From: Odontocerum albicorne
Lineage: Eukaryota; Arthropoda; Insecta; Trichoptera; Odontoceridae
NCBI GenBank assembly: GCA_949825065.1
Contig: CATKWJ010000009.1
Coordinates: forward strand, 1-64,000
Direction: 5' to 3'
Length of the DNA: 64,000 bases
Each line of letters starts with the position of its first letter. Within the stretch, counting starts at the first letter, position 1. Positions 10,736 through 21,503 of this stretch are shown here, piece by piece. The notes under the pieces were generated by a model. That model did not search any database. It was given only the letters and a program-made list of their open reading frames with translations, and had not been told where the DNA came from. The position numbers and the translations under genes were made by a program.

Positions 10736-11720
10736 TACATTTGTCTATCATGGCGTAGGGGGCCACATTGCACAACTCTATAAGCCAGGCAGTTAGCTCG
10801 TTCACCGTAGCTCTCTGCGGTTGTCTGATTCGTGATCCAAACCACATGAATCGGACGCTCAAGGGTAACTTTGTCACCATCTCCGTCAGGAGTTGCGGCG
10901 ACGCAAAGTAATCTCCCTCCAAGCCCTCCACTGTAGCGATTACGTTCCGTATCGCTACAGCGTATTCAACGACGGCTTCTGTGGAGGTACATTCTGTCAG
11001 GCGTGGCAGTCGCCGCACTCTCTCCAACATTGTAGCTACGATCACCTCCGGGTGATCGAAGCGCATCTCCAGCGTGCGGATGATTTCACGCACATTCTTT
11101 GGCTCTACCAACAGGGCCGAGACTGCTTCTCTTGGCATCCCTTCAGGACGCGCTGCAGCCGAAGAAGACTCTCAGCCTCCACCAGCCCACATAACTCCGT
11201 GGACTGGTCGTACTGTGCTTTAAACGTCTCCCGAAAAGATGGGCAGGTCCTTGGCTGCAGTTTGTACCCTTTTCTCTGGCTGGTGCCTTCGGGCTTCCAT
11301 CTCCCAGTGAAGATCAGATGGCCTCCGCTATCATATCTGCCATCTGCACCATTGGATTCTGCTGCTGGTTCATCCAATCCTCGGTGAGCCGCAGCGGATC
11401 AGCTGCTGGTATGTCATCAGGAATGCGTTTGTCTGATGGTCCAGGGATGGCGTCATCCATACCAGCTTTATCCTGAAGCGTTTTTCTCAATATGAATGTT
11501 CTCCGCTTTTTGGCGCAGATCTCCTTATGTAGCCTACTGATCGTGTCCTCCGTATCAGCATGTGAGGACGCAACCGAATCAGCATCTGAAGAATGGTTGC
11601 TCTCAACTCTCGCTTTCATAGCGGGGGTTTTGCCAGAACGAAGAGAAGGCACGATGATGATCTACTGATGACGATGATCTAACTCTCCGCAATCTCAGCA
11701 GATCCGGTTCGAAGGACCAC
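10736..11720 (-). pseudogene. BEL/Pao retrotransposon gag remnant
   Basis: The minus strand carries a gag-like region in three frames. The N-terminal part (11652-11314) is charged, with DTEDTISRLHKEICAKKRR. The middle (11377-11105) reads FKAQYDQSTELCGLVEAESL. The distal part (11138-10710) reads REAVSALLVEPKNVREIIRT and LEMRFDHPEVIVATMLERV. This spacing is typical of BEL/Pao gag proteins (DUF1759-like). No pol is present. Upstream on the minus strand at about 11700 the sequence TGGTCCTTCGAACCGGAT could be a primer-binding-site-like segment. A truncated copy of its end is at 51245-51348. Confidence 0.6.
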
Positions 11721-12386
11721 TTTGTACGGCACCGCGCACAAAGAACTGTAAACAGGTGCGATGGTTGCTGCGCAATGCTCGGAGAATTCCGGTCAATTCC
11801 AAAAGGCGTAGATCGATGAGAAGGTAGCAATAAGTTTGGATTCATCTCTTGCACATTTAAACTATATGACTGGGTGGAGTTCTCAGAAAAGATGGCATCA
11901 GGAGACCAGCTGCATCGGCCTCTTTGGAGAATCTTGAATAGAGTTTCTTGAATAAAAGTAGCAATTAATGTGATGATGGGACTATACAGGACTATGTTAG
12001 ATACTAAGGGCAAAATCTGATTTATGTGAATTATAGGGAGATAGATCCCTGTTGCCTTCTGCTGTAAACATGTGGCATTATTGAGAATTGATGATTCGGA
12101 CATATAAATGAATAAATGACAATAAAACAATTCAATGAATGCGAAAATGTATTTTAATCTGGACTGAAATAAAAAATTCAAACAAAAATATAGATTTAAG
12201 CATGTCCAACAAGACACGGGAAATTTCCTAGTTTGTTGGATCCTTTATAAGTCTGATTTACAATACCATGTTTCATAATTATGTACATTTTATGTCTATT
12301 AATACCTTACATAATACAATCAATAATGTTTTCCCCAGAGTCCTAAAGTTTCTGTCCACTAAATTACTCCATGGTCTATCAAAGTA

Positions 12387-12817
12387 CAGAAGAGACTTGA
12401 TTATCCGTGGTAATTGGGGGATTCTCGAGTCCGGATAGTTGAAAAACACGGTTAATCCAAATGTTTTTATTGAATTAAAAAATTTAAGGGTCGAAATGCT
12501 GGATATAAATTTTGCTACGCAAGATGAGTACACAAAAGGTACACAAATACATTGGGAAGCCACGCTCGTATCCACATATTTTTGTGTCGGTACGGAAGCT
12601 GGTAAACATTGTCAACTTACTAGCGTTAGTAAATTGATATAATGTAAACCATAGATTTCATAATAATTTATGTCATTGCTTTGTAATTTTCAAAATCTGG
12701 ACATTTGTTAAAATTTTGGAAAAAAATATTTGAGATTGCAAAAACAATTGTACTACAGAGGACCACGAATAATCCGACTCATGGATAATTGAGCGCCGAA
12801 TAATTAGCGCTCTTCTG
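12387..12817. mobile_element. pogo/Tigger-type MITE, unit A copy
   Basis: The element is flanked by TA (12385-12386 and 12818-12819). It begins CAGAAGAGACTTGATTATCC and ends with the complement, AGCGCTCTTCTG. Inner sequences such as GGATAATCC and GAATAATCCGACTC match Tigger-type termini. No transposase is encoded. Sister copies at 22767, 37654 and 58856 all lie in the 3' flank of a zinc-finger gene, so the insertion predates the unit duplication. Confidence 0.65.
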
Positions 12818-13472
12818 TACTTAAAAATTTTCTTCCTAAAACTCCCGCAGAAAGAAATGTGGTAAACAATGTTTGCAGCGCATAGGTTAACTCGGAGAGA
12901 TTGGAGATGAGTTCTATCATCTGGGCAGTATGTTTATGTGTGATGGGCGAGTTGACAGGACATTGAAAGAAAGGTTGCGATAGGGAACGAGGTAAATGGA
13001 CTTCTTAATGTAATATGTATCCACGCTATATCAAATATAGCCATAAAAACAATACACAATTGTGTGCTGGTGCCCACGTTGGCACATGGGAGTGAAGCTT
13101 GGAGTTGGCCGAAGAAGGGTCAATAAGATTAATGGTGTGGAGATTTGTTTAATGAAGAAAAGATTTAGGAAGTCAATGTATGAAAGAAGGCAGAATGAAG
13201 ACATCAGAAATGAATGGCTTTTCATCACTGTGAATCTATTGATGGCTAAATAAAAGTTATTTATAAGAACATTGCTGATATTTAATATTATACATTTAGA
13301 CAAATCATTCCGGTGGTTTTTTTTTTAATATTTTTTTCTTTTAATTCCTTGCAGCATTTCCAGAAAAGAGCACAATCAAGATATGAATTCTTTATAATTA
13401 TCTAAGTTTAAGGATTATATAGTAAAAAATGCCAATAATTCAAGCTGTTTTAATTTTAATAAAAATAATATT

Positions 13473-13660
13473 GAAAACCTCCGTGGCCTGGTGGTAAGAC
13501 ACTTGTCTGCCGATCCGGAGGTTGCGGGTTCGATCCCAGCTGGAACCTAGATTTTTTTAAATAGGATTCTAGTCTGGTTAACACTTAGGGCCTATAAAAC
13601 ATCTTTCTGGTAGGTTGGAAGAGATTGCCACATGGCAATAAACTCGGCAGGTTAAAAAAA
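13473..13660 (+). mobile_element. tRNA-derived SINE, unit A copy
   Basis: The head has an A box (TGGCCTGGTGG) and a B box (GGTTCGATCCC) with tRNA-like spacing. A tRNA-unrelated body and an A-rich tail follow. The tRNA acceptor ends do not pair, so this is a SINE and not a tRNA gene. Flanks repeat AAAAATAATATT. Units C and D have uninterrupted AAAAATAATATTAATCCAGC at the same site (about 38708 and 59907). Confidence 0.8.
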
Positions 13661-13839
13661 AAAAATATTAATCCAGCAGGTATACAGAATAGCACAATAT
13701 AACACAGGCTATTCATTTAAAAAATCATACGAAAATAGTGAAATAACAAAACATAACAAGACATAAACATCAAGTTTTTTTCTACTTTGAATCTTTTTAT
13801 GACATTTTTTTGTATAATATCCACAGCTGCAGGGCTTCT

Positions 13840-14082
13840 GTAAATTTTTTCATGAGCTTTTAATCAATTTTTTCGTGAGAATGACTAATCACATTGTCCA
13901 CAGCTATAAGAATTCTCTCTGTTGTGAATCTTTCCATGCGATTTCAAATAACCTTTTCGTAAGAATGTCTTGTCACATTGTCCACAGCTGTAAGGCTTCT
14001 CTCCACTATTAATCCTTTCATGATATTCCAAATTAAATTTTTGTGAGAATGTCTTATCACATTGTCCACAACTGTAAGGCTT
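13840..14082 (-). pseudogene. detached zinc fingers downstream of the premature stop, gene A
   Basis: Past the TAG at 14083-14085 the minus strand continues in frame with finger sequence: [21 protein letters not shown], then a finger with FLRKGYLKSH, then a partial one. Stops appear in the third. These are former fingers no longer translated in the normal frame. Unit B has the same sequence and keeps about 370 bp more that A has lost near 13750. Confidence 0.7.
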
Positions 14083-14972
14083 CTATCCATTATGAATCCT
14101 TTCATGAGATTTCAAATCACCTTTTCGTAAGAATATCTTATCACACTGTCTACAGCTGTAAGGCTTATCTCCATTATGAATCCCTTCATGAGATTTTAAA
14201 TTATCTATTCGTACGAATGTCTTATCACATTGTCCACACCTGTAAGGCTTCTCTCCACTATGAATCCTTTCATGAGATTTCAAATTACATTTTTGTGAGA
14301 ATGTCTTATCACATTGTCTACAGCTGTGAGGCTTCTCTCCACTATGAATCCCTTCATGAGAATCCAAATGACTTTTTTGAGAGAATGTCTTATCACATTG
14401 TCCACAACTGTAAGGCTTCTCTCCACTATGAATCCTTTCATGAGATTTCAAATGACATTTTTGTGAGAATGTCTTATAACATTGTCCACAGCTATAAGGC
14501 TTCTCTCCACTATGAATCCTTTCGTGAGATTTCATATCACCTTTTCGTAAGAATGCCTTATCACATTGTCCACAGCTATAAGGCTTATCTCCACTATGAA
14601 TCCTTTCATGATCTCTTAATGCATCTTTTCGTGAGAATGTCTTATCACATTGTCCACAGCTGTAAGGCTTTTCTCCACTATGAATCCTTTCATGATTTCT
14701 TAATTTGTCTTTTCGTGAGAATGTCTGTGAACAATTTCCACAACCATAAGAATTCTCTCCAGATGGATTATTTTTATGGTGTTTTAAACTCATTTTTCGT
14801 GTAAATAACTTTTTACAATTTTTAAAGCTGCATGGATTTTCTCTTCTATGAATTCTTAATTTGCGTTGTAAATTTGAACTGTTTGAGAACATGTTTCCAC
14901 AATGTTCAAAGCCATGAGAACCATTTTCACTGCTTTTCTCTTTACTAAATTTGTTTCTCATATCACCTGAAT
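14083..14972 (-). CDS. C2H2 zinc-finger gene A, exon 3 (finger array)
   Basis: This exon encodes the DNA-binding part of a probable nuclear regulator. The acceptor (pyrimidine stretch then TTTTTAG) puts the exon start at 14972. Joining in phase 1 to exon 2 gives an in-frame product through the Met at 14961. Two degenerate fingers come first: one lacks its first Cys, the other its His pair. Eight intact C2H2 fingers follow, with repeats of the form [21 protein letters not shown] and the TGEKPY-type linker HSGEKPY. The frame stops at a TAG where sister sequence has GAG of HNGEKPY, so two or three former fingers are cut off. A truncated protein with eight fingers could still bind DNA. Confidence 0.8.
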
Positions 14973-15283
14973 CTAAAAATATATGGAAATTAAGAAAAAA
15001 GCTCTAAATTATTGAAAAGATAGATCATTCTTTTTGTTAGAAAGCATTTCTCAAATTTGAGTTCTTTGATCTATAGAACAATTACCTTTTATTGAATTGT
15101 TAACTAAGAACAAAATTGACAGAGTTACGAAAAAATATTTTAACTTTATTATTTGCGCTAAGGCTTAACTTGAATTATATTTCAAATCAAATAAAAAAAT
15201 ATGTTATTCAGAATTTAATAAGCGAAAACTTATTCAGATTATCATTAAAATACTCACTCGTTATTACATGTTATTATACTCAC

Positions 15284-15538
15284 TCGTTATTGCATGCGTG
15301 TCAGAAACATCAACAGTCTCTGTGTTACTGTCCCGAGCACATTCCTTCTTTATATCCGCTTCCTGTATGTCCATAGCATAATCAGGGAATACTGGCGCAG
15401 TATCCTCTTCTACATTTTCTTCTTTTATGAAAAAATCTGAACAGATTTTCAATTCCAAATCATAGGAATTCCATTGTGAACTCATTACTGAGGTTATTTC
15501 ATTATTGAATGTATCATAAGATGGCTGGGCTTTAATAT
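15284..15538 (-). CDS. zinc-finger gene A, exon 2 (acidic, psi-K-x-E motifs)
   Basis: The exon is 255 bp and encodes 85 residues. The acceptor TTTTTTTCATAG ends at 15539 and the donor ACGA|GTGAGT is at 15284/15283. Phase 1 on both sides fits its neighbours. The protein contains FIKEEN and DIKKE, which fit the SUMO-acceptor consensus, in an acidic context, and SSQWNSYDLEL. A second, identical donor-like ACGAGTGAGT lies 29 bp further into the intron. Confidence 0.75.
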
Positions 15539-15920
15539 CTATGAAAAAAACATACAAGTTAAAATTTTCTGATAATAAACTAAATAGATAATATACTATC
15601 AACAACTTGAAACCTTATTTCTTTCACTTTCTGTTAATAAGTCTTAACTGACAATAAGGCCAACACATCACTCATAGAGCTATCTTATCTTAATATGAAC
15701 ATGGCTTTTTAGCTACTATTATGTGACTCAAGAAGATAATTAGGTCGAATGCTCAAGAAAACTGATGGTGCAGTTAATATATGTAATAGTTCCAAGTTAG
15801 GGGCAGAAGAAATTTGGTTCTTATCAGCAGAATTACCTTATACGAGTATTTGAATTGGATCACGATTTTAGGTATAAAAACATTCTGGCCTTAAAGTAAC
15901 ACCACCTTATCCATGCCTGG

Positions 15921-16411
15921 TGTTCACGCCATAACGTGACGCGGAATGGCGGCCCCCTTCATGTGGGGGCGCTCTTTTATCGCGGCCGGCCCCCCTGTCG
16001 CGCGCTGGCCGCATCGTCATCGCTCCCGGTCCCGTCGAGGTTATTCGCACAAGATTGAAGGATAGTATTGGCGCGTATGTCGGTGGTCTGACTTGACGAC
16101 GACATCAGCCGGGTCTCTTTCACTTGCATATAGACCACACGAGCGGGAGGACATCCACGGAATGGGCTGGCCGCCGGGCGGCTCGGCCCATCAACGACGA
16201 ACCAGTGCAGATGGGTTCTCGGCTAGCGACCAATACGCTTCATCAGAAGAAACCTGGGACGAGTTATTTTACCAGCCGCGACCTCGCTCCAGGAGTTCTC
16301 AACATCAGCCGAGACCTCCAAATCCCGTCATCCACGCCATCATCGAACTTTACCAACCGTGAGTAACAATCCTTTTATCCTTATCTTTCCAGTTTGGCTA
16401 ACGCCGAACTA
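15921..16411. mobile_element. solo LTR-like insertion, present only in unit A
   Basis: The insertion is 491 bp, distinctly GC-rich against its surroundings, and starts TGTTCACGCC. It is flanked by CCTGG on both sides (15916-15920 and 16412-16416). Units B, C and D read CCTGGTATGG without interruption at this point. The TG start and 5-bp duplication suggest a solo LTR. The family is not identified, though BEL/Pao is possible. It lies in intron 1 of zinc-finger gene A. Confidence 0.65.
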
Positions 16412-16532
16412 CCTGGTATGGAATAGGTGGTGTGTACCTGTAGGTTAAACACCACTCATACAACATAAGTTAATTGATTGTCATATCTCACATATTTATT
16501 TTATTTTAACAATATGAGTTTATTATGTTTAC

Positions 16533-16716
16533 TTGGGTCTGTGGGATTATCAACAACATATCCGAAATCTGCGCTGATATCTTGCGCACATTCCTGTTTG
16601 ATATCTGCCTCATGTACACTGATATCATACTGGGGGAACACTGCTGCAGTATCTCCATCTTTTGCCTTTTCTTCTTTCACCATTACATCTGCACTTTTGT
16701 GTAGCTGAGGATCCAT
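16533..16716 (-). CDS. zinc-finger gene A, exon with start codon
   Basis: The start is the ATG at 16716 (MDPQLHKSADVMVKEEKAKD), since an in-frame TAG immediately precedes it. The exon ends CCA A|GTAAAC at 16533 after 184 coding bases, phase 1, matching exon 2. It contains VMVKEE and DIKQE, again SUMO-acceptor-like. Just upstream the sequence TGTTTCCAG could be an acceptor, so an untranslated first exon is likely. Confidence 0.75.
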
Positions 16717-16885
16717 CTATAACCTGGAAACATTCACAATAGTTTAACAATGAGTTTATAATACGTTTACTCTTTCACGTAGGAAAGCATAAAACCATAT
16801 TCAATGGCCAATATTGGTAAATGAAACCTTTCCTGACATAATAATTTTTTTTGTAATTTGACAAGACACGACTTGCTTGTACTCC

Positions 16886-17010
16886 CCTGATGATGAGGTG
16901 AAAACCTTGAAACCGGTAGGGGTATACTATTACATAAAATGGAATAAACAGCGTTTGATAAAACAAATGAAAATGTCTTTAAACCTCCACAAAGTTAATG
17001 CCTTAACTAA
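16886..17010 (+). repeat. hammerhead-like dispersed repeat, unit A copy 1
   Basis: It begins CCTGATGATGAGGTGAAAAC followed by CTTGAAACCGGTAGG. A small stem (AGGT/ACCT) lies between a CTGATGA and a GAAAC. The conserved tail ATGGAATAAACAGCGTTTGATAAA follows. The same repeat is present upstream of each zinc-finger gene, beside Tigger A and B, and inverted at 55490-55612. Confidence 0.5.
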
Positions 17011-17308
17011 AAATAATATAATAATCTTCTTTGCTAGTGGTGTGTGTAGATTTCTTTTCCAGAGGTCTTTTTAAAATATTTATGTTGTATGAACACTAGA
17101 TACATGCATTACACTACTTCTAAAGCTTAATGTGTTACTGTCACATATCAGAAGAGTTTTAAAGGTGTTTTTGTAGTTTTTCTGGCCTTGGTAATTTTAC
17201 TGTTTTTCTTACCAAATATGTTTTTCTGAACATTTGCAGATGCGGAGTAGTACCTTATCTAATGGTCACAACCACTTCCTTCCTATAATAACACTCAACT
17301 TATAGATA

Positions 17309-19098
17309 CACCTAAGCCTCATATAACACAGTCATATGGTTCCACAAAAACGCCGTGTAATACAAATCCGTGTTATACGAGGTTTGAAGTTCATACAAAA
17401 ATAGTCTTTGCGTTCCAAAAAATATCGAAGTTTGTTAATATCCTTTATTTTTTCATTGAACAATCAACAAAATATACATTTACTTATTTATTGAAAAAAC
17501 TTAAATAGCATACATATAATAGATCATTCTTTCATCATCACTATCACTAACAATTCTACTTGTTCAACTCTTTTTCGAGATCGGTTGTGTTCATCATCGG
17601 AGGAATTGGGAGTATTTTTGGATTTAGCCTTTAAAAATTCTGTAATAAGCGATTGTCTCCCTTTAGCGTATAAATCTTTACTTATTTCGTGATAAGGGGC
17701 CAAAATATTTTGTAATTCTCTCTTGAGTTCCAAACTTCTTTCCATTATGGGATCATTTTCTATAAAAGAATGTTCCAATTTATCAGCCAATCCCAACCCT
17801 TCATTTATTGTTTTTAATGTGAAACATGCGGCTACTTCGCTGCGACTGCTTTCCGAGTCATTAATTATGGTAGGTTCATCCAATATTTCGACTAATTCTT
17901 CTTCGTTCAATGTACGATCCTCCAATATTTCTTCGATATCTCGAATATCAAAATCATCAAATCCGTCTCCACCAATACCACGACAAATGTTAATTGTCTT
18001 TTGGTATTCATCTTCTATTGGTGGTACAAAATTTTCTCCAGGGACTTCTTCTGGCCACAGCTTTTTCCAGCAAGCATTTGAAGTGGATTGTTTTATTTCT
18101 TTAACGATTGCAGAAACCATATAGACACAATTTCGAATAGAATTTTTTTTCCAAGCTTGTATAACTGTTAAATTCTCATCTTGATCAATATCAGCTAATA
18201 TTTTTTCAAATGTTCGACTAATATAATACGCTTTAAATGTTGAAATTATTCCTTGGTCCAAGGGCTGTATTATAGAGGTAGTTTTTGGTGGTAAAAAATA
18301 ATATTGTATTTCAACATTTGGATGTTTTAAATCGAGCGGATGTCCCGGTGCATTGTCCAGTATCAATAATATTTTAAAATCAAGATTCTTTTACCTCATA
18401 TAAGTTTCTGCATCAGGTATTAAACATTTGTGAAACCAATCTTTAAAAATAATAACTGTGGTCCGAGCCTTTTTATTTGCTCTCCAATAAACAGACAAAT
18501 TCCTTTTGTCATATCCTTTCAGTGCTCGGGGGTTTAAAGACCGATTAATAAATAAAGGCTTCATTATGAAATCTCCGGAAGAATTAGAACATAAGAGAAA
18601 AGATATTCTTTCTTTCGCCACCTTGAATCCCTTCGCATGTTTTTCGCTTTTTGATATGTAGGTTCGATGGGGCATCTTTTTTCCAGTACAACCCCGTTTC
18701 CTCCGCACTGAATATCTGGTCTGGTGTGTAGCCCTTATTTTTTATAATTTTGGCGAATTCTGAAGTAAATTTTTTGGCAGATTCTATGTCAGAAATTTTT
18801 TCCTCGAATTTTTATACTATGTAGTGAGAATCGCTTCTTAAAATGTTCAAACCATCCTCTACTAGCAGCAAAATCGTGAGATGGTTGTTGATCTTCAGAT
18901 GACGATTGTTCAGTTCTTTTTATTAAATTATCATAAATTTTTGGTGCTCTCTTTTGAATAATGTTTCTGTCTATAGGTATGCTTTTGTCATTGCAGTCTT
19001 CTATCCATATCATAAGAGCCCTTTCCATCTTTTCTATTATTACTGAGCGTGCACGCGCAGTAATTTCCTTACTGATAGACGATCCTGAAACTGATCCT
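17309..19098 (-). pseudogene. Tigger/pogo transposase remnant, unit A
   Basis: The minus strand encodes a Tigger-type DDE transposase in pieces. A CENP-B-type HTH lies at about 19098-18789 (IPIDRNIIQKRAPKIYDNL, RGWFEHFKKRFSLHS). The DDE core follows, with FSAEETGLYW where the first Asp is Glu, then DNAPGH and QPLDQGIIS. The C-terminal region runs to 17524. Two defects are shared by all copies: an extra A in an A-run after LYWK that shifts the frame, and a TAA just before KNLDFKILL. The left terminus CACCTAAGCCTCATATAACA starts at 17309 after TA. The N-terminal psq-type HTH has been lost at about 19098. Confidence 0.8.
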
Positions 19099-19122
19099 GA
19101 AATAAGGCTCTTATTTGTGGTC

Positions 19123-19200
19123 CCCTGATGACTAGGTAAGCACCTTGAAACCGGTAGGGTTATACAGTTATATGAAGTGGAATAAACAGTGTTTGATAAA
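19123..19200 (+). repeat. hammerhead-like dispersed repeat, unit A copy 2
   Basis: The sequence CCTGATGACTAGGTAAGCAC then CTTGAAACCGGTAGGG keeps the AGGT/ACCT stem with a different loop from copy 1. It abuts the truncated end of Tigger A. The short palindrome AAATAAGGCTCTTATTT at its edge matches an inversion point when compared with 55612. Confidence 0.5.
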
Positions 19201-21350
19201 ACAAATTACATAACATTATTTATTGAATGAATATTTTTTTACTGTTCCAGGTTATATTTAAAAAAAAACATTTCCGTCCAGGTCACCTAATATTTACGTA
19301 TTGAGGAATTTTCATAGCTATACCTGATATTTATTTAAAATAATGAAATAGGATGCATAACATTTCCCTAAATAGTGTTTCCAACTGTAGACTTGCACTG
19401 CATCGCAGCAGAGATTGTTTATTGGCTTTCCCCGCTCACTGCTCTTCTTTCTGAATCCCGTTGTTGACTGTCCCTGCAGTAAGTCTATTCTTAGGCTCGC
19501 TCCGTTGTAAGAGTGTTTCAAACAGTGATTGAAAAACTCTTTTTTTTACCATGTAAATTTCTTGATGTAAAGAAAAAATAAATTTTTTTGTTTTACCCGC
19601 AAAATCTCTATTTTGATCAGGATCTCCTAATTAAACAATGACTTACTGTCAAAAATGAAGATCTCAGTGCCTTTTTTTCGTATCGCTCTTGTAGCAGTTA
19701 AGTTCTAATGTACGGCATAGGCAATCGCTACCATTTATGATAAGCGCACGGTGAGATTTGCTGTCCATCAACTTGTATGTAGTATCAGCCTCGAGTAATT
19801 GTCGCTGCCCGAAAAACGATGTCAAGGAAAGTTCGAAGTTTGTGTTACTCGCTTGAATGTGACAAGAAATTCATTGACAGTTCAATTCCATAGAAAGTTC
19901 TCTCTCTCTCTCTCTCTCTGAATAATGGCCGTGAACTCCTATATATGAAGGAGTATACGCCAGTGTCATCTAGATCCGGTTTAATTTTTCTTTTTTCTCC
20001 ACGGAAGAGAAATTACATTTTGTGATATAACGATATCAAGTTTTTTAAAAATAAAGTTTGTCGAGGCTATAATTGTAAAACCCGAGATTTCAAGTTAAGT
20101 AATAAATATTTTATTTATCAAATCATTCCTTACTTTGTTATGCATACATACGAATACGACAGGAATTATAAACCATAACCACACGGAATGACACTGAAAA
20201 AGTTTATCTAACTGATACTAATATACATTTTGATGTTGCGGTAGGCAGACAAGATAGAGCGCCACGACATACCTCATTCGTTTCCTCTGCGTCCTTATAT
20301 CTTCTCAAATAGTTTCTTTCTTCTATTTTGCCCTGCTTATAAATATTAGAAGGATGGAGCTGATATGTAGCAACTCATGCCATAATAAAGACAACCTTTA
20401 TGCGTATGTGGCGTCTCTGTCAATGTAGTTGTGCAGCAGTTGTTGGGAATTGAGAGTTTTGGGAGTGAGCTATCCACTACGAAGGGGGATCCCAGTGATG
20501 CCTTTAATAATATGAAGACCATACGGAACTTATTCTGAACACAAAGTATCGGCTATTTTCTCTCTATTCTACTTTATGATTTTGAATATTGGCATGTTAC
20601 TAATGCCCGAGAAAGAAGACTGAAAGCTGAAAATATCCACTAAAAAGGTTCGAAATAAAAAAAACCAGCTTATGCCCGTCCTAAAGCAGAGTTTACATAA
20701 AAATAATCAAAATAAAAACTTGACGAAACATTTCTAGAGCAGTCACACGTATACAAAATTTCACATTCTACGTAAAAATGCAGATTTATTTTACAAATGG
20801 GTCATTCATTGACTTGACATTGGCGGACACAAAATTAAATTTATCAATTAAAAGAAAATGAGAGAAAAGAGGACTGCACATGAAATATTTCTTCGTTATA
20901 TCATTTTGATACAATTTTACTTTTCATCTTGTGATGACATTATCTCTTACTAAATCTGATCTGAATTCTATCAGACACTTTTTAATTACAGTTTTACATT
21001 TTTTGTATCTTTTAATATCTCTTATGATCTTTGGACATTGACGTAGTGCAGTAGCTAGCGAGTATGGTTCTGGGTCCAATGGCGCAGCAGACTGGAGAAC
21101 TTCCAGCTCTTTGCTTCGGGGCAGACTCCTGTTATTTTCGGTTTCGCGACGACTAGGTCAATGATGCTGTCCATTCAGCATGCCAGGAAGATTGCAAGCG
21201 CTTACATCCTATTATTGTAGATTTTTATCCAACTGGCTGAAGTGAATGCAAAGAGCGCCTGCTCTCGGAGATGTCCATCTCATGAAAGTATTTATATTTT
21301 ACTGAATTCAAGGTAAGTTTATTTAATAGCGTAACATCTCTGAATTTTGT
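19201..21350. other. non-coding tail of unit A
   Basis: No coding region is recognised. It is collinear with the tail of unit B (29281-31051 and 35887-36228) and the tail after Tigger R' (55613-58020). It contains the short hairpin motif at 19917-19972 and, at 21012-21015, the TTAA that is occupied by the piggyBac element in unit B. Confidence 0.5.
19905..19975 (+). repeat. dispersed short hairpin motif with (CT)n leader
   Basis: A CT microsatellite is followed by GAATAATGGCCGTGAACTCC, a TATATATG loop, AGGAGT and ATACGCCAGTGTCATC. The arms ACTCCT/AGGAGT pair perfectly. Unit B lacks the motif at the matching place (about 30006-30015). Confidence 0.6.
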
Positions 21351-21503
21351 ATTCCTCTTGCACATTTAAACTATATGACTGGATGGAGCTCTCAGAAAAG
21401 ATGGTATCAGGAGACCAGCTGCCTCGGCCTCTTTGGAGAATCTTGAATAGAGTTTCTTGAATAAAAGTAGCAATTAATGTGATGATGGGGCTATAGAGGA
21501 CTG

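Noticed and set aside
13480..13550. Possible tRNA gene with A and B boxes
   Set aside because: The ends do not form an acceptor stem, and the sequence continues into a body with an A-rich tail and target duplication. It is a SINE head.
14043..14804. Long plus-strand frame (253 residues, repeated [20 protein letters not shown]) opposite zinc-finger gene A, and similar frames opposite genes B, C and D
   Set aside because: It is the complement of the 84-bp finger repeat. The periodicity and lack of stops follow from the finger codons, and no start context, splice site or known domain supports it.
13870..15000. Regular repeats of about 84 bp that might be mistaken for a satellite or CRISPR-like array
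   Set aside because: The period equals one C2H2 finger (28 codons), the units encode fingers, and this is animal DNA.
16093..16366. Two overlapping 80-90-residue frames in the GC-rich insert
   Set aside because: They lie inside the LTR-like insertion, have low-complexity Arg/Pro/Ser content typical of GC-rich non-coding DNA, and match nothing recognised.
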